A stretch of DNA of 64,000 nt, taken from the NCBI GenBank assembly GCA_022828445.1, contig JAIZZJ010000006.1, forward strand, positions 1,922,001 to 1,986,000. The letters run 5' to 3'. The notes below the pieces were generated by a model. It searched no databases. It was given only the letters and a program-made list of their open reading frames with translations, and had not been told where the DNA came from. The translations under genes and the position numbers were made by a program. This document shows, piece by piece, positions 1 to 10,959 of this stretch (positions are counted from its first letter, which is position 1; the number at the start of each line of letters is the position of its first letter). The stretch comes from Graphiopsis chlorocephala. Lineage: Eukaryota; Ascomycota; Dothideomycetes; Cladosporiales; Cladosporiaceae.

Positions 1-521
1 GTGCAGTCTTGCATTCCCGCATGCAATTTGTCCTCTTCATATCCCACAGTCGGAATGGCATGTTGGTGTTCGACGAGCTCCGGTCACCGAGCCTGTACTT
101 CCAGTTTGTAATTTTTCCTATGGCCCACGGCACCTAAATTGCAATGCTAACTCTTTAAAGATCTCTGAGTCACGAGGCCAGACCTTCCGCACCAGAAACT
201 CGCCACTGGTCATCCCGTTCATCCACAAGATCACATGACCATGCCCCACACCCGACCCATTCACTCACTTCGCTCGCCTGAGGCACTCACCCGGCAAAGC
301 TGAAGCTGCATGAGTCTGCAACTCGCTCTGTCATTATCATCAAAAATAGTCTTCGGAATTTCTCCTTAGCCTAATGGTTGGGCCCTTTCGATAAATCTAT
401 ACTAGTACCGTTGAGACATCTGCCGAGCACGATGACGTGGTTTGCTAAATTGCTAGTAAATGGATTGAATTCGTTCTTGCAACAGTTCTTGCCTAATATT
501 ATACACGCCTTCGAGCATTAT
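1..521. other. Intergenic, left window edge
   Basis: No coding region is supported here. It contains the 3' flank of the minus-strand MFS permease that ends at 522. A short stretch near 369-390 vaguely recalls a tRNA D-arm, but no cloverleaf can be completed. Confidence 0.5.
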
Positions 522-2305
522 TTAGACACTCTCCACACGCTCCTCCCTAACCGCCGCGTTCTTCTCCTCAACCGCCGCTCTGTGCGTGACAACATCCTCG
601 CGACGCTCCGCAAGAACAGCGTCCAAGGTCTTGCGCTTCTGTCTGGCAAAGCCCTTCGCTTCGAACATGATGTCCATGTCCTCAAGCTGCACACCCTTGG
701 TCTCCGGCAAGAAGAAGTAGGCGAAAGTCATGCCCACAATCACGGCGCTACCAAAGAAGAAAAACACCCCGTACTTTATGTCGGCGATCATATAGGGAGT
801 AGAGTAAGCGATGATGAACTGGCCCAGCCACTGCGTGCAAGTCGTGAAGACCAAGCAGACCTGGCGAACGGCTGTGGGGAAAGCTTCGGCGCAGAAAATC
901 CAAGGGATGCCGTTCCACGAGATGGAGTAGAAGATTGCGAAGATGTAGATCATGATAATGGCGAAGTAGGCTCCGGCGTCACGAGTCGGCTCCTCGTTGA
1001 AAGAGTTGGAGAGCTTGGAGTAGATGCCGAGATAGTACATGGCGAAGATTGCGCCAGCGGAGCCTATCAGCATGGCCGGGCGACGTCCGAAGCGGTCGAC
1101 GATCAGGAACACGAAGACAGCGGTGCCGCAGGCTTTGATGATACCGAAGATGCCCGTGGCGAGTAGACCGGTGTTGGTTCCCTTGAAGCCGATGGAGCTA
1201 ACGATGACCTGTACGGCGAAGTCAGTACGGGATCTCAAGACATCAATTCTGGGTATCCTTGTTACTTACAGGGCTGTAGTAGTTGATAGCATTGATGCCT
1301 GAAAGGTTCTGCAGGATCATCAATGCCATGCCTCTGAACAGTCGGCCTCTGGTGTTCGTCTTCCAGATTTGCTTGACTTTGGTAGCGAAGCTGAGGCCGA
1401 CGCCAGAAGCTTCATTTTCAAGCTGGCCGCGGATGGTATCGATCTCCCAATTGATGTATTCGTGGTCTTCCGGGAGGTTGCGAATGTAAGACAAAACCTT
1501 ACGTACTTTCTCCCAGCGACCCTTCTTTGCCAAGAAGCGAGGAGATTCGGTTTGCAATGACATCAAGATCATGAGCAGAGCGCCAGGGATCAGCTGGATG
1601 CTGAAGGGAATGCGCCATTGTGTGTCGCTTGTGCCTGATATGTTTCGGTTGACGCCATAGTTGACCCAGAAGCCAGGAATTTGTGAGAATTGCAACAAGA
1701 TTTCGAAGATTCCAATGAGTCGACCGCGAATGGCTGGCGGAGAACTTTCAGAGATGTATACAGGGATGATTAAGGACGAAGCGCCAACACCAAGGCCTGC
1801 GAGACATATGAGAACATGATCAAACGCTGTTGAGTCATCGTTACTTACCAGTCAGAGCACGACCAGCGTAAATCATAGCCAATTGTCCAGTAGCCGCGGT
1901 CTGAATGATCGCTCCAAGGTTGAAGATCGCACCACAGATAACCAGAGTCCATTTCATGCCCAAACGTTCGACAGTAGGATAACAAGCCAGAACACCGAAG
2001 AAGCAGCCTGCCTGGAAAGTGCTGACAATGTTGGCTCTCAGAGATGCAAGAGCGGTCTTTTCAGCGTCTGCCAGACCGAACCTTGCCTGGAACGATGGCA
2101 AAGCCATAGTACCACCGATGAAAGCAGAGTCGTAGCCAAACATCGAAGAGCCCATGGCAGCAGAGATGGCGAGGAGGTATACTCTCCAGTTGTACACCTC
2201 GATGGGCGCCGGGTTTGCGGACAGATCCTTTGGTGCTAAGAACCCCATACTTGCGTTGTGGTCTGGGGAGTTTGTGGGGTGATGATCTGGGGTTGATATC
2301 CTCAC
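522..2305 (-). CDS. MFS sugar/quinate-type permease
   Basis: Plasma-membrane sugar porter of the major facilitator superfamily, 12 membrane helices expected. Model: exons 2305-1849, 1796-1270 and 1208-522; introns of 52 and 61 nt have clean GTAAGT donors and CAG acceptors; 556 residues. Visible family marks are the helix-1 motif FGYDSAFIGG (about residues 56-65), the loop TESPRFLAKKGR, INYYSP in helix 7, DRFGRRPAM after helix 8, and the closing PETKG signature followed by the usual acidic tail. ATG 2305 gives a longer N-terminus; an in-frame ATG at 2248 (MGFLAPKDL) is equally plausible and more typical of fungal quinate/sugar permeases. The N-terminus (VYNWRVYL) closely matches the second permease at 38.5 kb, so the two are paralogues. 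The substrate cannot be read from the sequence; quinate, hexose or another polyol-like compound are all possible. Confidence 0.93.
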
Positions 2306-3407
2306 CAGATAGACGGATCAACGTGGAGTCAAATACTCATGCGAAACTCACATCAAGCAGGCAAGAAATTCTTATCCGCGGGGATGCATTCATCCCCCAG
2401 TGGGAATAGACATTTCCTTTCCTTCAGTCGGGGCTTGCCAAGTCATACCCATGACTTCCTCGGCTGTAGTATTTCCCCAAGACTCTTGGTAAGAGAAGCA
2501 AGATTGCGCCTGTGGCGTACGCGGAAAGTTCCGCTCGTCGGTCTGATTGCTCTTGAAGATGAGCTACACTCTCGACATCAAGGGTACGTCGTGATGATAC
2601 ATGTACATGTTTATCATCGGCCCAGATTCTCACGGCGCTGGTATTGTGGTTTGTCGTCTCGATCTGCAAACCACTCATGGTTGCTGCGCAAGTGCTGGTC
2701 TGGCCGCGCCAAGGGAATGGCCCAGTCGGGAGCTTGGAACACGCTTTGGTGGCTTGATGGCATACTCTTATACGCGCGAGAGGCTGAGCGATTCGGAAGA
2801 AGTCCTTGGTCATGGTCTAGGCAAAGGAGACTGGCGGAAGAACACACAACCGTCCATGTGTACGATCATTTACCCCTTGAAGCCATGCGCGTGATTCTTT
2901 CTCCAGGCCCAAGGACATGCGTCCACGTCGTGTAGAAGCAAGCCCTTGGCCTGGCCATCTGCTCTACGTTGCGGGGTGCAGGAGCACGTGGCGGAGTAGA
3001 AGACAAGGAACTTTGAAGATTGGAAGTCTAAACCATGCTGAACGGCACCCGAGATTTACCCGCTTCGACTTCTCCCATTGTTTCTGAGAGGTGTGCTCTC
3101 TTCCGCAGCAGTATCAGATATGGATCTCATGTCCGGCATTGCCGCGAAGGACAATCTTACATGTTCAACAGATGGAGGCCGCTCTACATCCTATGCACAC
3201 CTAAATTCGACACAGGTCAATACGAGACAGATTCATGTATCTCTAGATTTTCGTTCTTATCGTTTCATCAACTAGTTCTAGCTAATTGCGCTGATCACTC
3301 CTAGTCTTCGCCTTCGTACGCTCTCAATGACACTAGGGCCAGGCTCTGGTCGGCCTCGATGTACGATGCCGGTCTCTATCGCCCATCTCTGCCGTCCTTC
3401 ACTTGGT
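2306..3407. other. Intergenic, permease promoter side
   Basis: Apart from the CreA-like palindrome nothing is supported. Open frames on both strands (around 2339-2935 and 2424-2813) have no recognisable domain, no splice pattern and random-looking composition. Confidence 0.5.
2378..2400. promoter_or_regulatory. Palindromic CreA-like double site
   Basis: GCGGGG at 2378-2383 and CCCCAG at 2395-2400 (CTGGGG on the other strand) both fit the SYGGRG consensus of the carbon-catabolite repressor CreA/Mig1. They form a perfect inverted repeat, GGGGATG-CATT-CATCCCC (2380-2397), 73-95 bp upstream of the permease ATG at 2305. CreA generally needs paired sites. The sequence match is direct; the function is inferred. 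Confidence 0.45.
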
Positions 3408-4712
3408 TCAGGCAGCAAAACGCACGGCCTTGCCCTTCTTCGCCTGCTGCTCGAGCTCCCGGATGCGAGCCTTGAGCTGGACGTTCTCTCCATCGCGCTC
3501 TGCAACCACGCTGCTCAAGATCTTTACCTGCGACTGCCACCCTGCAACTGAAGCCTTGAGTGAGTCGATCTCCTGTCCCTTCTCCCAATTGCGGTGGTTG
3601 GCCTCCCCCAGATCATTGCAGCAATCTCCTTGGCAAATGTTGAGTTCGGTGGGTCTACGTTTCGCAAATTGACGCTGGAGGCTCTCGTGGACCCGAGACA
3701 GGAGTTCGAAGTCCGCCATGAGCGCCTGGTAGTCCCTCGTTGCACGATTGACGAATCTCCGCGCTCTCAATGGTATCGGCGCCTGGGTTGTGAACAGTAC
3801 CATCTGCCTCTCCTTGTCCATATCTCCGAGGCTCGGGCGTTCTCCTCCAGCCTCCTCACCTCTGCGCGCGTTCTTGACGAACTTCCCAAGCTCATGGATG
3901 TTGTTCAAGTTACTATCGCTTGAGACGCTTCCCGTGCGCTGATAGACCATCTCATCTTGAGCCGCCTGGTCTTCCACCGTTGCGTCCAAGATGCTGGGGT
4001 AACCCTGATCGAACAAGCCCCATGCAGCATCATGGTCACGTTTCGCTATGTGAAGGTCTTCATCTTGTTCCATGAAGAGGGGCGAATTGTCGCTCGGAGT
4101 CTCAATGCGGGCACGTTTTCGCTCAGGTTCGAGTGCTTCCTGTTCGGAATCCACTTGCTCTAGATCCAAATCCAGGTGAGCGCTGTCATTGCCGTCTCGA
4201 ATCTTGCTTCTCTTTGACTGCTCCGGTGTCTTGACTTGTTTGCATTCGGTATGGAGCTGATGGTTGAAGTAGCCGCCAATGTGGCCGAGATCCGCGAGCA
4301 CCTCGCAAGAGATTGCGGCGATGACCATGCGGTGTGTACGAGGCACTCTGTCTTCGGAAAATCCCCATGGTGCGTCCTGGGCTGTCGTGAAAATATATTC
4401 AGTGATCTCCGCGATGCAAGTTTTCACGGCTTGAATTGTTTCGAAAATGGTGTCTTCCTCAACGCGACCTGCTTCGCTGGCACCACTGGAATCTCTGGCT
4501 TCAATCGAGATGGCAAGAATCTCTCCGGGGTTGACCTGTATGTCGTTGAGCATATCTTCCACTATGTCGCGATTCTCGGGTGCATACAAGTTGGCGTGCT
4601 GGAGATGCCACACGAAATTGAAGCGCGAGAGGTATGTGCAGGCCAATACGGCCCATGCTGGATTCGATGAGAGCGACGAGACCACAGCTGCTGTGAAGGG
4701 TAGAATCGCCAT
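3408..4712 (-). CDS. Hypothetical protein with C-terminal coiled coil
   Basis: Single-exon gene of 434 residues; I do not recognise the family. The start at 4712 lies in a good context (GCGCCATGG). The N-terminal 120 residues are mixed and partly hydrophobic. The middle (about 140-290) is acidic and serine-rich and carries a basic cluster ERKRARIE near residue 200 that could be a nuclear localisation signal. The last 90 residues are heptad-like and end in a basic tail (QQAKKGKAVRFAA), consistent with a coiled coil. A long uninterrupted frame with ordinary composition argues that it is real. The N-terminal part could instead begin at a later ATG. No function is assigned. Confidence 0.7.
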   Translation of the reverse strand: MAILPFTAAVVSSLSSNPAWAVLACTYLSRFNFVWHLQHANLYAPENRDIVEDMLNDIQVNPGEILAISIEARDSSGASEAGRVEEDTIFETIQAVKTCIAEITEYIFTTAQDAPWGFSEDRVPRTHRMVIAAISCEVLADLGHIGGYFNHQLHTECKQVKTPEQSKRSKIRDGNDSAHLDLDLEQVDSEQEALEPERKRARIETPSDNSPLFMEQDEDLHIAKRDHDAAWGLFDQGYPSILDATVEDQAAQDEMVYQRTGSVSSDSNLNNIHELGKFVKNARRGEEAGGERPSLGDMDKERQMVLFTTQAPIPLRARRFVNRATRDYQALMADFELLSRVHESLQRQFAKRRPTELNICQGDCCNDLGEANHRNWEKGQEIDSLKASVAGWQSQVKILSSVVAERDGENVQLKARIRELEQQAKKGKAVRFAA

Positions 4713-7142
4713 GGCGCCGCAAGGCCGAGTTGTTGCGCTCGAGTGGGCAAAAAGCTAACCGGTCGAATGCTGAGTTTAGTGCGAATATTTCAAGCAAAAT
4801 GCGGTGGATCGAGATTACAGTCTTACAGACCAGTTGAGTGGGTTTCCGTCGAGTGGTGTTGCCGCTGCTGTGCTGTGTGCCTAGTTGCGTTGAAGGAAAG
4901 TTTTGGCAGCGACTGCAGCCCGGGAAGCAGCGATCCGCGACTTCACTGACAAGTCACCGTCCCAGTCAGCGAGGCGCGATATCTCAAAGCGCCATCGAGA
5001 TTGGCTGGCGCTCCTCCGCGGCCACCTCGCCAGTAATGGGACTGGGAAGTGTTTAATGTACCCCCACTCTACATCTTTGAGCTCGACGAGAAGCCTTCGT
5101 CCGACCAGTTGACCTGACAACAGACAATAATCTATGCCTTGCCATTCACTTGCATTCGAACGGCACCAGTTCTAGTCCCGCGGCGGCGCGGTCACCCCAT
5201 ACAGGAGGTCCAGGATGCCAATATCTTGATAAGATGTTGGAGCTGGGTTGGTGATGCGGTCCAATGAACAACCGTCGCACGGAGCATAGTGTATGCTACG
5301 TGACGTTGCGTTTCCGCTCGTACGGCTCCAATGAGGGTTTCTTGTATGAAGATTTGATCGTTCGACCCATGCAACACATGTGTACTAGAGCATCATCGTC
5401 CATATGATACTGATGTAGTATGAAGAGCTACGTACTGCTGTAGGCTAGGCAGACTTCAGGCTGGCCACTGTCATTGTGCATTCACTTCCATGGGCCCTAT
5501 TTTGAAGAAGTCAGGCTTTCTGAAAGTCAACCTACATAAACTTTGCACGGAACTCACCGTCATGGGCAAGAACTTTCGCATGGTGCAGTTGGCCCTGCGC
5601 TCACATCATGTATACGGGCTTTCACCTTGAGAGTATCGTGCTTCGTTTCCTGCTGTGGAAATGGAACGCTGGCCCTGATCCTTTACAGAACCCAGTACTG
5701 TCACCGTGGAACGGGGAGAGTTTGGCTCGGTATTGGGTGATCACACTGCGTAAGACGGGGTTTCTAGCGACCGGACTCCACAGTAGCTCTACGTTGTTAT
5801 CAAAGGGTGCTCAAATGATGTGTGGTTTCAGAACCACTGCCAATTGTTTTGCTCCGATACTTCAAACGTCGACCGACTTCCATGCTTTCATCACTTCGGC
5901 CAAACGATTTCCATTTTGCATTATTTCGTACTGTCTAGCCTCACTGATTATCCACACCGTGGAATCCTGCGATTCCTTTCCGCTCTCACAAACGAAAGCA
6001 CATTGGGCTCTGATGCTCTGAGGCCAGGTGCAGCGAACATCATCTTACTCGACTGTTGCTCATGTATGCCGTCACCTTGGTGCACCAATCGCTCCAGATA
6101 CCTTCGCCCTATTCTCCTTGGCTGCGGCAGCTTCCGTGACTCATTTGCGGGCTTTGCGACGACAATCCCCTTTGTTGTTTCCCTTGACGCGGATGGTAGA
6201 ACGGAATCTCTGAGCAGCAGTGCTTGAGTCCGTGATCTGGTACTCTTGCTCAATAGCAGCCTAGCAAGGCTAATGCGCGAAGTGACGTTGCGGGACTGTG
6301 GCTTACTATGGGTACTGCGAGCAATGTCCTAGCGACCAGGAACGCTGCCACTGTTAGGTGCCTGATCTTGGAGCATAGTTATGTGCGGCCCTTCTCTGCC
6401 TTTGCATCGTACGCCTAACCCGAGCTGCCACTAAGAGTCGTCTGAATCCTGACCTCGCATTCCATATACGGTGAATCGAACGCTGGCCTTAATCCACTTC
6501 TACGAAGACATTCACTTGAATTACTTCCGAGAGAGTCGGCTCACCGTGGTTGCGTGTCGAGTGATCACATCGAGCAAGCAAGGGTCTTGGTGGACCTTTC
6601 CAAGGTGGCTCGTAGGAGGATCAGCCAGAATTCAAAGGGACCCTTGGGTGGTGTACAGTGTCGAAGCCACGGCAAGTATACGTTGCCTGTCCCCGCATAC
6701 TTTCACTGTTGATATAGCATGTCCTTATCTCAAAGATTCTCCGGGGAGTCGCTTAAACTTTTGTCGGCGCATCTCTTTCTCATGTTCCGCACGCTCCTGT
6801 TACCTAAGATGAGAGTTTCGCTCCCTGGTGTGCAGGCAGCAGCAGACCGTTCGCGCCCAAAGTGTCGTATGACATTCTGGTTGCGGCTGCAGATTTTATT
6901 CCTAGCCGCCATTAGCTGTAAATCTCTCAGTGCCGTACATGTACTTCTCCTTCCTTCACTGGCTCATTTATCCATCCTCCAGGCTTTTGCTCGCGACTTC
7001 GACTTACACCACCTTTGCCACTTGCACATCGGAAACAAGGGCACAATATTTTCTGCCAAGTTTGCTGCACAACTCTTCATCAAACGGTGCCATACAGCCT
7101 GCAACACTGCTGACGCCACCAAACCCTCACCGACCAACAAAA
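4713..7142. other. Long intergenic stretch, no gene supported
   Basis: About 2.4 kb with only short, overlapping frames (for example 5608-6021 and 5820-6227) that lack domains, introns or biased composition. It must include the promoter of the minus-strand gene ending upstream at 4712 and that of the plus-strand gene starting near 7143. I see no repeat or transposon remnant by eye. Confidence 0.5.
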
Positions 7143-7718
7143 ATGATCGGCGACTGGGAGAACCTGGCATACAGCCACAACCCAGCACACGGAGAGTACG
7201 ACGAACTCAAGGCCTGGCTCCGCTCGCAAACACAAGATCTCGAAACCACAGTCTCAACAAATTCCCACCCTCTCGACATGCTTCGCGCCGCCCTACACGC
7301 TGCCACCCTCGAGATCCGCGACAACCTCGACGAACAGATCGCCTTGCTCGTCAAAGAGGCCGCCGACTACAACATTCGGGTGCGACAGGCCGACTACTAC
7401 AAAACGCGGGCGGACGACTGGGACGGCATGCTTCCGACAGAGATCGACGATATGGGCGCGGTGGAGTGCGTTGGCATGATGCGCGCAGCGAGGGCCGAGA
7501 TTTTGTGGCTGGTGTGCGAGATCAGCAGGCTTGAATGCTACATCTCGGTGGAGAAACAGATGGAGAGACATGGCGTTGAGGGAAGGAGGACGATTCTACG
7601 GCCGCTGGAGAGGAAGAACGAGCATCATGGTAGGATATTCAGCACGGACGAGGATACTCCTATGAAGGGCATGGATTACGTGTTCGACTACTCTCCGACA
7701 TCCCCAAAGGCTTATTGA
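7143..7718 (+). CDS. Small hypothetical protein
   Basis: 191-residue single-exon frame starting at ATG 7143 in a good fungal context (AACAAAAATG). The frame stays open upstream to an ATG at 6939, but that extension is serine/threonine/proline-rich and looks like translated leader. The protein is hydrophilic with alternating acidic and basic residues, and has a likely helical central part (LEIRDNLDEQIALLVKEAAD, then VRQADYYKTRADDWD). No signal peptide, membrane segment or known domain is visible. The frame has strong third-position C/G bias over 7160-7560, which supports coding. Function unknown. Confidence 0.65.
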   Translation: MIGDWENLAYSHNPAHGEYDELKAWLRSQTQDLETTVSTNSHPLDMLRAALHAATLEIRDNLDEQIALLVKEAADYNIRVRQADYYKTRADDWDGMLPTEIDDMGAVECVGMMRAARAEILWLVCEISRLECYISVEKQMERHGVEGRRTILRPLERKNEHHGRIFSTDEDTPMKGMDYVFDYSPTSPKAY

Positions 7719-8177
7719 GTGGTTGGCGCTGCAAGATTCGTGGAGGGACAAAGAACCGATATCATTACCAAAGGCCGTGGCCGGCGGCAAAATTGAACGC
7801 AAGGCTTTGCTTCAATGAAAGCGAAGCGAAATGCGGGAAGCGAGCGAGGTGAATCACGAGTGAAGTTCGGAGAACGAGCAAGTGAAGTTGAGGCGGAGGT
7901 CAGGCTTGCGGAGTTCACCGCCGAGCCGGCGTTCGACAGTCAAATCATCACAAGCTTCAGAAAGAGCGTTGAATGCAAACTTATGACTGCATGAACAAAC
8001 ATTGATTTTAAGATGTACTCAAATCTTGCACGGACTGCTCTCCGGTCTCAAATATGGATTATCAACCTTGTTTGATTCGTTTGTCTTCCTCGCAAAAAAT
8101 GATAGTTGAACAACACCAGTTGATAATCAATACTTTTCTCTCGCAGTGCTTCAATCGTTCCGCTCAAACGACAATGG

Positions 8178-8309
8178 TCACATGATATTATCGCATGTTC
8201 ACGTGATGCATTATAGCAGTGGCTCTTTCAGAGGCACATCACTGAGCTCGTCATTCGCGATCTCAATGCTTCAGACGGATCGGCATCACATGTCGAAGTT
8301 GCCATGTGA
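8178..8309. promoter_or_regulatory. Cluster of E-box-like palindromes
   Basis: TCACATGA (8178-8185) and TCACGTGA (8199-8206) are spaced 21 bp apart. They are followed by TCACATGT (8286-8293) and its mirror CATGTGA (8303-8309). These match CANNTG sites of basic helix-loop-helix factors; TCACGTGA is the Cbf1/USF-type core. They lie 25-155 bp upstream of the TATA box at 8333. Confidence 0.45.
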
Positions 8310-8332
8310 CAACAGCATTGCTGCCCGTCTGT

Positions 8333-8338
8333 TATATA
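8333..8338 (+). promoter_or_regulatory. TATA box
   Basis: TATATA just downstream of the E-box cluster, followed by a C- and A-rich, ATG-free leader typical of fungal 5' UTRs. It indicates a transcription unit reading into 8598. Confidence 0.5.
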
Positions 8339-8597
8339 CTTGAACACTGCTCACATCCTTACAACACTGCTCCACGGCATTCACAGCCACACATACAATT
8401 CTTCAGCCCTTTCGACGCCTGCGAACAGCCCATAAAAACGAAACATCACCACAGCATCATACCATCGTGATATAACGATACGCGAGCCTTCCTACCTACC
8501 AATCCCTCTGCCCAACTACATTGTAGTACAGGCCAAGCAAATCATTCCCTACTCTGCAACCTCAGCAAGCGTGGTCATCGAGATCGTCCGCGACCGC

Positions 8598-9599
8598 ATG
8601 GTCTTTGGGTTGCGAAAGGAAGAATGGACGAAGGTGTTTTACGAACCCATCTCGGCACCAGCAGAATTAAGGACACCAGACCTTGCTCCAGACGTGCGCC
8701 TCTACTCGCGCAGTCATGGTCAAGCGACGGACAACGAGCGAATGTCTGGAGAAGTCGCATGGGAACCTCTTCTGAACCACGCGTACTTTGGGAGTTCTGC
8801 AATAGCCGAAAAACGTCTGCTCCAGAAGAAGATACTTTACGATGCGTGGCGATACCTAGCCGCGCAGAATCCGGCGGACGTTGCTCTCATCAGAGAGCAG
8901 CTTCAATGCAGCCATAGACAGATAGCCCTCCTCAAGGAATTGGACAAAGCACCGAAAGCGAGAACGGACAGTATCAGACAGAAAGAGCAGCGAAGGGCCA
9001 GGAAGGCGCAGCGTTTGGGTCCGAACGTCCCGGCACAATCCATCGAGTTGTCAGACGACGATTCCGGTCTAGGATCTGATATTGAAGACGACGATGAGGA
9101 AAACATCGACAGCGAAGATGGAGGGCGTATGCCTTCGCCAAGTCATACTGTACGTCGACCACCCCTCGAGTCTCATCGAAGATCAGTTACACAACCTTCA
9201 CCAATGATGAGTGGTGGACTTAAGTAACTCCAGTAATGCGAACAACGACATGGCTTCTCCATCCAGCCAGACCAACGCAGCTCAGCGGAATCGGTCAGCT
9301 GGCCTTGAGCTGCAGCCTCTCATGCGTGCGCGGAGAGTCAGCGTATGTCCATGACTCCTGCGGCCTCTGGAAAACCCCCCAGGCCTGAGCAGAAACTGGA
9401 TGGTGAAGACAACAACGAATTGGATGGCCATGGTGCTAATGGTGGACTACCATACAAGGCAGCTATTGCCGCCGCGAGGGAACGTAATCTGGCTTTGGAC
9501 GGGGATTGACATGTCTGGGACGAAAACGACGGCCTGGATTTTGACGATGCCATGAGGGCTGCGAGACGTGCAAGCATGGCTCCCGAGAGTGGCTCTTGA
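8598..9599 (+). pseudogene. Hypothetical gene broken by two frame changes and a TGA
   Basis: The open part starts at ATG 8598 (MVFGLRKEEW) and stops at TAA 9225-9227 (209 residues; the frame is open upstream to about 8571 but without ATG). It is helical and charged, with an acidic SDDDSGLGSDIEDDDEE tract near its end. Coding-like sequence does not stop there. The next frame continues seamlessly from 9217 (DLSNSSNANNDMASPSSQ) to TGA 9352. A third frame takes over at 9345 (MSMTPAASGKPPRPEQK) and runs to TGA 9507-9509. After that TGA the same frame stays coding-like to a stop at 9597-9599. No intron I can propose joins these pieces without hitting a stop. So this is either a recent pseudogene, two base-call errors plus a nonsense change, or a truncated but working 5' part. 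I do not recognise the family. Confidence 0.6.
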
Positions 9600-10079
9600 T
9601 GGGTGATTCTTTCACCAGTGCTGGTTAGCAGCCTCCAGGAGGCTGTGGCGCTTCGATAGTGTTCGCATGTCGAAGAGCGATGGTTGCGGTCCAGCTGGAA
9701 CAGTCCTAGTGCACGACAACATATTCACCGGGCTTCAAGAATGGAGGGCGTGAGCGTGTAAGTCGTCGATTTCAACTTAAAAAAAATTCTGGCATTGACT
9801 GATGCAGCTGAACTTTGCGATTTGATGCGACGAGATGTGCAGGTCCGACAGTGCATCTAGATTACCTTATCTAACGATGCTTCTTCATTCCATTTATCGT
9901 AGGTATTGTGTGGGCTTCTCTTGGGCTGTGCCTTCCCTGGCGTTCCTGCTTGCTGCACGTGATTCAATCCCCGCTCCGCCAAGGCTTCTCCAAATTCGAC
10001 TCGACGCACATCTCTGCAAGTGTACAACAGCCAGCCGAACCTCAGCGACTCAACCACTCCCCACGGACAGACAATCAAC
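9600..10079. other. Intergenic, eS25 promoter
   Basis: No gene seen. It contains an A-run near 9778-9787 and a C-rich leader just before the eS25 start codon. Core ribosomal-protein promoter elements could not be identified with confidence. Confidence 0.5.
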
Positions 10080-10639
10080 ATGGTATGTAGCGCCCGCGCC
10101 TGCATGCGACGAACGAGTGCCGTTGCTAACAACAAAAAAGGCTCCCGCTGGAAAACAAAAGAAGAAGTGGTCCAAGGGCAAGGGTACGCGAACTCCATCC
10201 TCCTCCATTCTCCGCGCGCGTCGCACACGCACATGAACGCCCATCGAAATACACACGCCAATTCACCGAACGAGCGCAACGAGCAAACGAGCACACACGA
10301 CGTGAACCGGGACAAGCGCTAACCTAGATTTGCCGAACAGTGAAGGACAAGGCCGTCCACGCCGTCATCTTTGACAAGGCCCTTCAGGAGCGCCTCAACA
10401 AGGAGGTCCAGTCCTACCGTCTCATCACCGTCGCCGTCCTCGTCGATCGCCTGAAGATCAACGGCTCTCTCGCCCGCCGCGCCCTCGCCGATCTCGAGTC
10501 CCAGGGTACCATCAAGAAGGTTGTTGGCCACAACACCTGCAACATCTACAGTACGTCGACCCAGACATAAACCGCCCAGGCTCCAGAGGACCAGACTAAC
10601 AATGAATTTGCAGCCCGCACCGTTACCGCGGAGGCTTAG
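10080..10639 (+). CDS. RPS25: 40S ribosomal protein eS25
   Basis: Small-subunit ribosomal protein eS25, a cytosolic component of the head of the 40S subunit. Model: exons 10080-10082, 10141-10183, 10341-10550 and 10614-10639; 93 residues, close to the usual fungal length of about 100-108. The first exon is only the start codon: ATG is followed at once by GTATGT. The protein opens with the lysine-rich tail (PAGKQKKKWSKGKVKDK), followed by the winged-helix core with the family sequence VLVDRLKINGSLARRAL and KKVVGHNTCNIYTR. All splice joints keep frame (G|TG = Val16, A|CC = Thr). Introns are 58, 157 and 63 nt; early introns are typical of ribosomal-protein genes. Very secure identification. Confidence 0.97.
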
Positions 10640-10959
10640 ATGACGAATATGGATTGAGTGGCTCTGCATGATATCACGGCGTATGGAGGACTGCTAGCGG
10701 TTTGGAGCAGGTAGTTTGATACATCAACCACTTGCAACAACTTTTTACCGCTTAATCTTGTTCCGCACAACTCGATCCGGCGTATTGAACATGTGAAGCA
10801 AATGTACGAATTTCAGCACACAGAAAGGAACAGACGAAGTCGACACAAAGGCGGATATTTGAGATCTGTATTACCAGTTCAACCTTACAGCACGATGCGC
10901 GTGGGAGTACTAGACGACTGTTCGAACACCGAAGTTGCATTTGCAAAACTACGGACGAC
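10640..10959. other. Convergent intergenic spacer
   Basis: 320 bp between the 3' ends of eS25 (plus) and the MAPR-like gene (minus). Nothing but presumed 3' UTRs is seen. Confidence 0.5.

Larger units (their letters stand above)
7719..8597. other. Intergenic and promoter of the broken locus
   Basis: 3' flank of the small gene, then a promoter-like segment with four TCACRTG-type boxes (8178-8309) and a TATA box (8333). From the TATA box to 8597 there is no ATG, so ATG 8598 is the first available start of a transcript initiated here. Confidence 0.5.

Noticed and set aside
369..390. tRNA D-arm-like sequence
   Set aside because: No anticodon or T-arm can be paired around it; not a tRNA gene.
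5608..6227. Overlapping plus-strand frames in the 4.7-7.1 kb spacer
   Set aside because: Two frames overlap each other, no bias, no domain, no splice structure.
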